From NCBI GenBank assembly GCA_030065855.1, contig JASJCT010000058.1:1-40601 (forward strand): 40,601 nt of DNA, read 5' to 3'. This document shows positions 33,722-40,601 of the stretch, piece by piece. The notes under the pieces are model-generated. The model had not been told where the DNA came from, did no database searches, and saw only the letters and a program-made list of their open reading frames with translations. Both the position numbers and the translations under genes were made by a program. Positions within the stretch are counted from its first letter, which is position 1, and the number at the start of each line of letters is the position of its first letter. The DNA is from Myxococcota bacterium (GTDB taxonomy: Bacteria; Myxococcota_A; Polyangia; JAAYKL01).

Positions 33722-35194
33722 ATGCAGCAAGTGACACTACCAGTGCCACCGCATGTCATCGCCCGGGTCATTCAAGTGGCCGCGGATCCCGATTCTACTG
33801 TGGGAGAGCTCGCCGACATCATCAAAATGGATGCTGTTCTATCAGCCCAGATCCTCAAGTCTGTCAACTCGCCCTATTACAGTCTCCGCCGCAAGCTCTC
33901 ATCTGTGGAACGGGCTATATCCTTCATGGGGATTCGAGCGGTGCGCAACCTGGTGCTCTGCCTGGGCGTACAAGGCCTCGCGCCAGATAAATCAGATTAC
34001 CCGATACAGCTATTTTGGGAGAGCTCACTTCGGCGGGCTGTGGCTGCCAAGTGTCTAGCCAGAAAACTCAAGCTTCCAGATGAGGAAGAGATCTTTACGC
34101 TCGGGTTGTGCCAGGACATGGGCGTTTTATTGTTGGTGCGCCAATCACCGGTTGAAAATGTCAGCGCATTTACCGACGTGGCCCGAGAATCCGCCAAAAT
34201 CCGCATTGAGACAGAACGACAGTGGGGAAAATGTCACGACGAAATCAGCGCTGCATTGTTTGAGAGTTGGAAGTTTCCCCCTGAAGTCGTGGCGCCTGTG
34301 CGGTGGCACCACGAACCGGAAAACGCACCGGAAGAACACATAAAACGCACCCAAGTAGCGAGCAGCGCTGAAGCCATCGCCGACCTGCTGGAAGTGGAAG
34401 ACAAGCAAAACGCCCTTAAAACCGCGGCCAGTTGTATCAAGGCGCTCGGCCTGGATACCGAAAGCCTCGGCGAGATCATGGACGAGGTCAGCGAATCTGT
34501 TACAGAAGCAGCGCAAATGCTGGAGATAAAGGTCGGTCCCCAGCCGAGCTACCAGGAAATTGCACAACAGGCGAGCCAAGGACTCCTCGCCCTCAATATG
34601 AGCTACCAGTCCCTGACCAAGGAGCTGCAAGATTCCCTGGACGAGCAGCAGCGCATGGCCGCACGTCTCAAGGAGCTCAACCAGGACTTGGAGAAGCGCG
34701 CACTTACTGACGATCTCACGGGCCTGCCGAATCGCCGGGCTTTCGACGAAGGTCTGACCCGGGAGATAGAGCGGGCAAAACGCCTGAATGCGCCCCTTTC
34801 GCTGATGATGCTGGATGTGGATTTCTTTAAAAAATTCAACGATACCCACGGCCACCAGGTGGGAGATCTCGTGCTAAAAGGCGTGGGCAAGACCATCCAA
34901 GAAAATGCCCGGTCCTGCGATTTACCAGCCCGCTACGGCGGAGAGGAATTCGCGATTATCCTACCTCATACGAACCTCGAAGGTGCGTTGATAGCAGCCG
35001 AACGGGTACGCGCCGCTGTTGAGACCCTGTGCATTGAGACTGATAAAGCCCGCCTAAAGGTAACCATCAGCATTGGCGTTGCCACGACAAAAGATCCAAA
35101 CGAGTCCCGGGCCAATATCATGCTGCTGCGCCGCGCCGACGACGCCCTTTATGAGGCCAAAGAGGCCGGGCGCAATTGCGTTAAGGGCAGTTAA
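33722..35194 (+). CDS. HDOD-GGDEF protein, probable diguanylate cyclase
   Basis: The 490-residue protein starts with an HDOD domain (about 1-200; LPVPPHVIARVIQVAADP and VLSAQILKSVNSPYYSLR are typical). A coiled-coil linker (about 285-335) follows, then a GGDEF domain with DDLTGLPNRRAFDE and the active site GGEEF (406-410). RSCD (397-400) lies five residues before GGEEF, the position of the RxxD inhibitory site. The protein should make c-di-GMP with product inhibition. It lacks a membrane segment and is therefore cytoplasmic. A second HDOD protein is encoded at 36777-37970 on the other strand. Confidence 0.92.
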   Translation: MQQVTLPVPPHVIARVIQVAADPDSTVGELADIIKMDAVLSAQILKSVNSPYYSLRRKLSSVERAISFMGIRAVRNLVLCLGVQGLAPDKSDYPIQLFWESSLRRAVAAKCLARKLKLPDEEEIFTLGLCQDMGVLLLVRQSPVENVSAFTDVARESAKIRIETERQWGKCHDEISAALFESWKFPPEVVAPVRWHHEPENAPEEHIKRTQVASSAEAIADLLEVEDKQNALKTAASCIKALGLDTESLGEIMDEVSESVTEAAQMLEIKVGPQPSYQEIAQQASQGLLALNMSYQSLTKELQDSLDEQQRMAARLKELNQDLEKRALTDDLTGLPNRRAFDEGLTREIERAKRLNAPLSLMMLDVDFFKKFNDTHGHQVGDLVLKGVGKTIQENARSCDLPARYGGEEFAIILPHTNLEGALIAAERVRAAVETLCIETDKARLKVTISIGVATTKDPNESRANIMLLRRADDALYEAKEAGRNCVKGS

Positions 35195-35540
35195 GTAATC
35201 CAAATACAACCTTGCTCAGTCAAGTCTAGTGCGTGTCCGGTAATTCATCCAGGATCGTCATTCCCGCGCAGGCGGGAATCTAGAATACGAAATAAATACA
35301 ATAGGTTACACTGGTCCCCGCCTGCGCAGGGACGACGGAATCTTCAAAACACTGACCCCGCGAATACAACCACCTTTTTTCCCTTTTTCTTCTGAAATTG
35401 CAGCAACGCGGAACGAAATTTAGAACTCAAGCAATATTTATAACAGAAGTATTTTTTTCGATGTAATGCTAAACTCGCATGACGCAAGAGCTCGCGCAGA
35501 GCAAGGGTAAACCAAGGCCGACATTAAAAGGAGAAAAACC
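35195..35540. other. Intergenic region with an inverted-repeat element
   Basis: These 346 bases hold no gene. They contain the inverted-repeat element at 35256-35337, then an AT-rich stretch with TATAAC-like sequence, and end with the ribosome-binding site AAAAGGAG of the serine hydrolase gene. No clear terminator of the HDOD-GGDEF gene is seen other than the element itself. Confidence 0.6.
35256..35337. repeat. REP/MITE-like inverted-repeat element
   Basis: The arm CGTCATTCCCGCGCAGGC and onward (35256-35277) is an imperfect inverted copy of 35315-35337 (TCCCCGCCTGCGCAGGGACG and onward), with about 37 bases between. Sequences of the form CATTCCCGCGCAGGCGGG are very common dispersed palindromes in bacteria. 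It lacks any coding sequence. A single arm recurs at 29316-29330. Confidence 0.75.
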
Positions 35541-36746
35541 GTGGAAGAAAAAGCATTATCTGCCGGATTCATTTGGCTGTTGGTTTCGGTTTTGATGCCG
35601 GCCTGCAGCGACACAGCTGACGATGGTACCGATGTCGATTTGGATACGAGCGATGATACTGATACCGACTGGGATACCGACACGGATGTCCTTTGGCCCA
35701 TGCCAGATTGGCCCACAGGCGATCCCACCGAGGCCGGCTTCGACGTCGAGATGCTCGAGGCAGCAACAGACTATTCGAAGAGCATCGGTGGACAATGCCT
35801 GCTGGTTATCCGCGACGGCAAGCTGGTTTGGGAGCAGTACTTCAATGACGGTGGGATAAATCACTCCCAGAAATCCTGGTCTATTGCCAAGTCGTTCACG
35901 TCAGCGCTCATCGGCATTGCGCTCGGCAAGGGCATGATTAATAGTGTGGACGAGCCAGCGGCCAACTACCTGCCCGAATGGCAGGACCAGGAAGACCTGG
36001 CACCGATTACGATTCGCCACCTCTTAAACATGGTGTCGGGCCTTAGGTTCAATCTCGAATGGGACAACCTGTGGACCGTGTTAACCTACGATATGACCGA
36101 GGAAGCGCTGGGTCTCCCCGCGGTCAATCCGCCCGATACGGTCTACCAGTACAGCAATCACGGCACCCAGGTACTCAATCCGATCCTCGAAAACGCATCT
36201 GGTATGGACCAGGAGGATTTTGCCTGGCAATACCTGTGGGGACCGCTCGGCTTCAACGATGACACCTACTGGTTCCGAGATGGCGCGGGCAATGTGACGG
36301 CGTATATGAACATCAACACGACCTGTCGGGATTTTGCCAGATTCGGCTACTTGTACCTGCACGGTGGTTTCTGGAACGGCGAGCAGATTGTCCCCAAGGC
36401 GTATGTCGAGGCATCACTGAAACCATCGAGCTCGGTTAACTCGGGACACAGCCACATGTGGTGGCTGAACGGATACACGCCCTATATCAACGCCACCCAG
36501 GAGCCATCAGACGGTATCATGTTTCCAGGGGTATGGACGGATCTCTTCGGCTGCAAAGGCGTTGGTCAGAACTTCATTGACGTCGTACCCAGCACCAACA
36601 CCATCTATGTGCACATGCGACCCGCTCCCCACGCCCTGGTCAACATCCTTAGTACAAATATTATTGAAGTGCTTGAAAATCTATACAACGATGGAAAAGA
36701 TAAGGAGCACTACGAATTGCTCAAACTCTTGTACCAAGCTGACTGA
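35541..36746 (+). CDS. Serine hydrolase lipoprotein (class C beta-lactamase-like)
   Basis: The 401-residue protein has a signal ending LMPAC (Cys22). A short Asp-Thr spacer (about 26-50) is followed by a domain of the beta-lactamase class C / penicillin-binding group. It has the SxxK motif SIAK (Ser114, Lys117), the YxN motif YSN (204-206), and LLNMVSGL. GHSHMWWLNGY is in the position of the third motif, with His in place of the usual KTG-type triad. The fold and catalytic pair suggest an esterase, peptidase or related hydrolase rather than an antibiotic-degrading enzyme. Start is GTG, eight bases after AAAAGGAG. It resembles the other spacer lipoproteins in the window. Confidence 0.85.
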   Translation: MEEKALSAGFIWLLVSVLMPACSDTADDGTDVDLDTSDDTDTDWDTDTDVLWPMPDWPTGDPTEAGFDVEMLEAATDYSKSIGGQCLLVIRDGKLVWEQYFNDGGINHSQKSWSIAKSFTSALIGIALGKGMINSVDEPAANYLPEWQDQEDLAPITIRHLLNMVSGLRFNLEWDNLWTVLTYDMTEEALGLPAVNPPDTVYQYSNHGTQVLNPILENASGMDQEDFAWQYLWGPLGFNDDTYWFRDGAGNVTAYMNINTTCRDFARFGYLYLHGGFWNGEQIVPKAYVEASLKPSSSVNSGHSHMWWLNGYTPYINATQEPSDGIMFPGVWTDLFGCKGVGQNFIDVVPSTNTIYVHMRPAPHALVNILSTNIIEVLENLYNDGKDKEHYELLKLLYQAD

Positions 36747-36776
36747 TACAACCACAACGCGGAGAGTACCGAGACC

Positions 36777-37970
36777 CTATTCCTTGGGCAGGAGCTCGGT
36801 CCACGCTTCGAGCTTTTGCGTACCACCGATGGTGTCGACATAGTCCGGGTCGAGCATGTCATGGGTGGAAACCCCACCTGCAATGCCCAGTTCCCCTGTG
36901 ATGGCGTTGGCCGCGTATACGGCAGCTAGGGTGGCGCTGCGCTCTGTGGCGAATTTTGCAGGCTCGTGGTGGAAGGCCACGACTTCTACAACAGCCTCGG
37001 GCAGGCCCCAAAGACTGAGCAGGTACGCCCCTACTTCTGCGTGGGAGGCCCCGAGTACCTCTACTTCGACCTGAGACAGGGGTATCTTCTCCTCTTGGGA
37101 TGTTCGGATGACCTCGCCGTACTTCTCACCCAAGTTCGCGGCAAAGATGAGTTTGCCGCAGTCGTGAAGCAGCCCGGCCGAAAGGGCGTCGTCTGCATCC
37201 TGTTTGTCTGCTTTTTCAGTCTTGAGGATTTGTTGACTGAGCCGTCCGACAGACGCGCTGTGGCGCCACACCGCGTCTAGGGAGAACTCCTTGGGCATGG
37301 CGCCCTCATCCACGTTGGTAAAGACACCGCTCATGAGCACCAGGGAAGTGACGTTTTCCAAACCCAGCAGACTGACCGCCGTGGTCGGGTTGGAGATGGT
37401 TCGGGGCACGCCAAAGTAGGCCGAGTTGACCAGTTGCAGCATCTTTGCCGTCATGCCCATATCCTGCTCCATGAGCGCGGCCACCTTTCGAATGGAAGGC
37501 TCATCATTGCGCAGCTCCTTCACCAGGGAGGTATAAATCTCGGGCAGGCTGGGAAGGTTTTTCATCTCTGCGACAAAGGACAGGCGCTCGTCGCTCATGA
37601 GCTCTTTGAGGGCACATGCCCGTGCAACCGTCATGCGGAGGGTTTCCGCGTCACAGGGTTTGGCCAGGTACTGATGGCTCGGCTCGATGGAGCGAAGCAC
37701 CTCTGCCTTATCTGCTTGCCCGGATAGCACGATGCGCACCGTGGCTGGATACTTGGCCGCCACTTCGGTGAGCAACGTAGCACCGTCCACGCCGGGCATC
37801 CGCATATCAGCCACGACCACATCAAACGCCTGCTCGTTCAATAGATCGAGTGCCTTTTGGCCGCCATCGATAAATTGCATTTCCCACTGATCTCTAAGGC
37901 CCCTGAGCATGCGCTTGAGACCGTGAAGAACTTTCGGTTCATCGTCGACAAAGAGTACCTGTTTCTTCAT
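36777..37970 (-). CDS. Response regulator with HDOD output domain
   Basis: The 397-residue protein has an N-terminal receiver domain (LFVDDEPKVLHGLKRML; phosphoacceptor Asp55 in VVVADMRMPG; the conserved Lys in LAKPCD). A C-terminal HDOD domain starts near 130, with LPSLPEIYTSLVKEL, MTAKMLQLVNSAYFG and LLHDCGKLI. HDOD domains are signal-output modules related to HD phosphohydrolases. The ATG at 37970 begins just before the receiver motif; the frame is open to 38024 but lacks sense. No partner histidine kinase lies nearby. It is convergent with the serine hydrolase gene. Confidence 0.92.
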   Translation of the reverse strand: MKKQVLFVDDEPKVLHGLKRMLRGLRDQWEMQFIDGGQKALDLLNEQAFDVVVADMRMPGVDGATLLTEVAAKYPATVRIVLSGQADKAEVLRSIEPSHQYLAKPCDAETLRMTVARACALKELMSDERLSFVAEMKNLPSLPEIYTSLVKELRNDEPSIRKVAALMEQDMGMTAKMLQLVNSAYFGVPRTISNPTTAVSLLGLENVTSLVLMSGVFTNVDEGAMPKEFSLDAVWRHSASVGRLSQQILKTEKADKQDADDALSAGLLHDCGKLIFAANLGEKYGEVIRTSQEEKIPLSQVEVEVLGASHAEVGAYLLSLWGLPEAVVEVVAFHHEPAKFATERSATLAAVYAANAITGELGIAGGVSTHDMLDPDYVDTIGGTQKLEAWTELLPKE

Positions 37971-38142
37971 GTTACCCCCAGACTGGCGTGCACTTAACTC
38001 CAACACAGCTGCTTCAAAGTACACTTATCCTATATGTTCCCTTGTCTTACAAGCACACTGTATCTAATTTAGCGTAGCACTTCCACGATACCTGTTCCAC
38101 CATAGAAATTTCAAAGGGTCCGGAGCGGATAGATATCGGGAC

Positions 38143-40002
38143 TCAAGCGCGCCGCTCCGCGTCAAACGGGATTGTGAGGCGGTAGACGCCCTCTTGGAGT
38201 TTTGCCGAGGCAGGCAGGCCGACTTTTTCGATGACCTTCATCATGCCCTTGTTCGAGGCCAGTACATCTGCGGTAAACCCTTTGATGCCCCGCTCTTTTG
38301 CCAGTTTGATGAGCATTTGAAGCATAAAGGACGCCAGGCCGCGTCCTTGAAATCGCTCGTCCACCACAAACGCCATGTCGGCAAAGGGGCGGTTGATGTC
38401 CTTGACAAACCTGCCCTCGGCAATGATGCTGTCGTCCATTAAACCCACAATGGACAAGGTGTCCCGGTAGTCCACGTTCACATACGCCTGCATTTTGGCG
38501 TGGGGCATGGTCTTAATCGGACTGAAGTAACGATAGTACACTGTTTCGTTAGAAAACCTGTAGAACAGTTGGCGCATGTCCTCTTCGTCAGAGGGTTTGA
38601 TAGCGCGAAAACGAACGGTAAGGCCATTGCCAAAGTCGTGCTTGTGCTCGATCTCTGCTGGATAGAACAGGGCGGAATCGCTGAGGAAAATCTGATCCGA
38701 GTAGAGGATGTTTTTCTTTTTTGCGTTTTCTACAAGGGACAGGCGATCGTCTGGATGGGCAATATCGATGAGGGCTTGGGCCCGCTCCCTAACCGTGCGT
38801 CCCCTGAGCCGGGCGACGCCGTATTCCGTTGCGACCATGTCCACAGGGGCCCTGAGACCCAGAATATTGGGCTCGTCTGATGCAGAAATGAGGATGTTGG
38901 GATCTCCGGATCGGTTGCGGCTGGTCAAGGCGACGATGGTGCGGCCGCCAGGGGATATTTCTGCCCCGTTGAAAAAATCAACCGCCTCCCCTGGGCCGGC
39001 GCCCATGTTGCTGTGATCAAAATGCAATGCGATCTGACCAGAGAGGTCGATCTTTCTGGCCGGCACGATAGGGACAAAACGCCGGTTGCGGCCGATTTCC
39101 AGGGGACTGAACACCTTGTCAATGCCCTGAAACTCGACGAGTGGGTTGTGGTTTAACCAACTCATGAGCTCCTTTGAGCCAATGGCATAGGAGACCAGGG
39201 ATTTACCCTTGAACACGTTCTTGTAGCGGTTGGTGACAGCACCGCTCTTGACCAGGTCCATCATGGGGTCCGTGAAAAACGGGGAGTGAATGCCCAGGTG
39301 TTGCTTGTCCTTGAGATGCTTGGCCAGTCCTTCGAACAGCGGCCCCATGGAGAGCGCGAGGCAGTCCCTATCATCGATAACCGAAGCTACATTGGCCGCG
39401 AGCTTGTCGAAGATATCTGTCAACGGCCATCGATCGAGGTAGTAGGGGGGCTCCTTAGAGCGGATGAACATGTCGAATTCAGAGATCGGAACCGCGGTAT
39501 CCCCGATGGTAAAGGGGATATGGGGATTGATCTCGCCGACCACCAGGGACGCCTGCTCCATGGCTTGCCGGGCCGCGTCCACGGCAATGCCCAGGCTCGC
39601 ATACCCGGCTTGACTGGGGGGCGTGATCTGAACGATTGCCACATCGATGGGAATGCGGCCAGAGGAAATAAGGCGGGGAATGCTGGAGAATCGACTCGGT
39701 ATGAGATCCACGCGCCCCTCGCTAATGGCCTGGCTGACGACCCAGCCGGAGAAAAAGGTCTTTAGTCGGTATCTCTGAACTGTCAGTTCTTTTAGAGAAA
39801 AGGCATCGCCCAGGCTGACGAGTTGGATCAGGGTGAGATCATCGAGGTTTTTGTCCTGGCAGGCCATGAGGTGGCGCACCAGGGTTCTCGGCTCAGCCGC
39901 GCCAGTACCTAAAAAAATGCTCATGCCAGGTTCGATCCGGGCCAGCACATCCTCTGGTGAGCTCAACGTCACGCGGGTCGATTTGTCTTCTGTTCGAAAC
40001 AT
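38143..40002 (-). CDS. CoA-transferase / acetyl-CoA hydrolase fused to a GNAT domain
   Basis: The 619-residue protein has an N-terminal CoA-transferase part (about 1-425). It is of the acetyl-CoA hydrolase/4-hydroxybutyrate CoA-transferase type (PGMSIFLGTGAAEPRTLV, GRIPIDVAIVQITPPSQAGY, and NPLVEFQGIDKVFSPLE with Glu290 as a plausible catalytic residue). A C-terminal GNAT domain (about 435-600) carries FRAIKPSDEEDMRQLF and the acetyl-CoA loop RFQGRGLASF. Fusions of this kind are known in some deltaproteobacteria. GAGG is five bases before the ATG at 40002; an earlier in-frame ATG at 40038 is not supported. It could move CoA between short acids and also acetylate a target. Confidence 0.88.
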   Translation of the reverse strand: MFRTEDKSTRVTLSSPEDVLARIEPGMSIFLGTGAAEPRTLVRHLMACQDKNLDDLTLIQLVSLGDAFSLKELTVQRYRLKTFFSGWVVSQAISEGRVDLIPSRFSSIPRLISSGRIPIDVAIVQITPPSQAGYASLGIAVDAARQAMEQASLVVGEINPHIPFTIGDTAVPISEFDMFIRSKEPPYYLDRWPLTDIFDKLAANVASVIDDRDCLALSMGPLFEGLAKHLKDKQHLGIHSPFFTDPMMDLVKSGAVTNRYKNVFKGKSLVSYAIGSKELMSWLNHNPLVEFQGIDKVFSPLEIGRNRRFVPIVPARKIDLSGQIALHFDHSNMGAGPGEAVDFFNGAEISPGGRTIVALTSRNRSGDPNILISASDEPNILGLRAPVDMVATEYGVARLRGRTVRERAQALIDIAHPDDRLSLVENAKKKNILYSDQIFLSDSALFYPAEIEHKHDFGNGLTVRFRAIKPSDEEDMRQLFYRFSNETVYYRYFSPIKTMPHAKMQAYVNVDYRDTLSIVGLMDDSIIAEGRFVKDINRPFADMAFVVDERFQGRGLASFMLQMLIKLAKERGIKGFTADVLASNKGMMKVIEKVGLPASAKLQEGVYRLTIPFDAERRA

Positions 40003-40071
40003 GCGCACCTCAATCCATGGTTGAAGGAATCGCGTCAAACAAATTTTACCAAATTATGCGTTACTTCAGCC

Positions 40072-40077
40072 TATAAT
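40072..40077 (+). promoter_or_regulatory. Candidate -10 element of the thiamine-binding gene
   Basis: A perfect TATAAT lies 27 bases before the ATG. No good -35 sequence is seen at the usual spacing. It lies in a short divergent region of about 100 bases. Confidence 0.4.
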
Positions 40078-40104
40078 GCCCTAAAAATTGCAAGGAGGCA
40101 TCCC

Positions 40105-40416
40105 ATGACGTTGATGGAAATGACGATGATACCCTTGGACAAAGGGGAGAGCTTTTCAAAGTTCGTTGCCGGCACCCTTGAAATTATCGACAACAGCGGT
40201 CTCGACTACGTGCTCACGCCCATGGGCACCATCGTGGAGGGGGAGTGGTCAGATCTGCTCGCCCTGGTCGATAACTGCTTCAATAACCTTAAAAAAGACG
40301 CGAACCGAATCAGTCTGACCGTCAAATTTGACTACAGAAAGGGAAAGACCAACCGCCTCAAAACAAAGGTGGAAAGCGTCCAGCAAAAACTAGGGCGCAC
40401 TTTGAGGACCGTCTGA
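40105..40416 (+). CDS. MTH1187-family thiamine-binding protein
   Basis: The 103-residue protein has the small alpha/beta fold pattern of the MTH1187 (DUF77) family: MEMTMIPLDKGESFSKFVA, then GLDYVLTPMGTIVEG and a C-terminal helix. Members bind thiamine in some organisms; that role is known for the family, not shown here. AGGAGG lies six bases upstream of the ATG at 40105; an open frame further upstream (from 40021) is not likely to be coding. No thiamine biosynthesis gene or TPP riboswitch is nearby. Confidence 0.85.
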   Translation: MTLMEMTMIPLDKGESFSKFVAGTLEIIDNSGLDYVLTPMGTIVEGEWSDLLALVDNCFNNLKKDANRISLTVKFDYRKGKTNRLKTKVESVQQKLGRTLRTV

Positions 40417-40541
40417 GACCCTAGTGTTCTGTCCAGTCTTCGATGTCGGGCAAAATACCTCCCCCTTTGGCAAAGGGCAATGGCATTCGGTTAAGGGCAA
40501 ATGTCGCGATTTTTGCTATTTTTATGCCGGGTAAAGGATCT

Positions 40542-40580
40542 CCCCCTTGAAAAAGGGGGTTAGGGGGATTTTGACACGTC
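40542..40580. repeat. Hairpin-bearing G/C-run dispersed repeat
   Basis: CCCCCTT (40542-40548) pairs with AAGGGGG (40553-40559) across a GAAA loop, and GGGGGATTTTGACA follows. It resembles the element at 8951-9024. The remaining bases to the end of the window (40417-40541 and 40581-40601) hold no gene that I can see. Confidence 0.55.
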
Positions 40581-40601
40581 CAATCGAATTTTACCTTTGA
40601 A

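Noticed and set aside
35541..36746. Antibiotic-resistance beta-lactamase
   Set aside because: The SxxK and YxN motifs fit the wide serine-hydrolase group. The third motif differs from true class C beta-lactamases, and the stalk design matches other surface lipoproteins here.
40413..40420. CTGAGA-like sequence near the thiamine-binding gene as a TPP riboswitch signature
   Set aside because: It lies after the gene, not in its leader. The 100-base upstream region lacks the other conserved TPP segments.

Overview
The window reads as chromosomal DNA of a Gram-negative bacterium of the broad deltaproteobacterial type (Myxococcota, Bradymonadales or a relative). This is an inference from gene content, not a database match. 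The supporting signs are many lipoproteins whose lipobox is followed by long Asp-Ser or Asp-Thr spacers, an OmpA protein with Asp-rich thrombospondin type 3 repeats, a lipoprotein built from C-x-G-x-C repeats, HDOD signalling proteins, and the cluster yajC-secD-secF-recJ. No tRNA, rRNA, CRISPR array, insertion sequence or phage gene was found.

Layout. Positions 1-1653: the end of an unidentified + strand gene, then a minus-strand lipoprotein that looks like a clan CD (C25/caspase-like) cysteine peptidase. Positions 1819-8804 (minus): a chemotaxis-type receptor, then the Sec accessory genes yajC, secD and secF, packed tightly with recJ. Positions 9226-14423: a surface block with a von Willebrand A lipoprotein, the OmpA/TSP3 porin-like protein and a cysteine-rich repeat lipoprotein. 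Positions 14656-16460 (minus): adenosine deaminase and an unidentified 209-residue protein. Positions 16571-19603 (+): rseP and rsmB, directly abutting.

Positions 19604-24049 hold a putative secreted zinc metallopeptidase and a propeller-like lipoprotein. They lie between two near-identical 28-bp copies of the leader of the next gene, a four-domain S1 RNA-binding protein (24070-25284). This looks like an insertion that split an ancestral rsmB-S1 gene order and duplicated the S1 ribosome-binding region. Positions 25341-29205 (minus): an AAA-type ATPase, a SEC-C zinc-motif protein, a remnant of an ExbD/TolR-like gene and a small lipoprotein; this is the most accessory-looking part. Positions 29440-32797 (minus): a likely operon of acetoacetyl-CoA synthetase, a PEBP-family lipoprotein and an XdhC-family protein. 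Positions 33016-40416: an acidic-tailed lipoprotein, an HDOD-GGDEF diguanylate cyclase, a serine-hydrolase lipoprotein, a receiver-HDOD regulator, a CoA-transferase fused to a GNAT domain, and a thiamine-binding MTH1187-type protein.

How the genes fit together. The Sec accessory proteins support export of the many envelope proteins encoded here, and RseP could contribute to envelope-stress control. Two HDOD proteins within about 4 kb, one of them carrying GGDEF, suggest linked regulatory and c-di-GMP signalling. Acetoacetyl-CoA synthetase and the CoA-transferase suggest short-chain acyl-CoA or acetoacetate metabolism. Several intergenic regions carry palindromic or G/C-run repeats of the dispersed chromosomal kind. 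All family calls come from reading motifs; no search was run.
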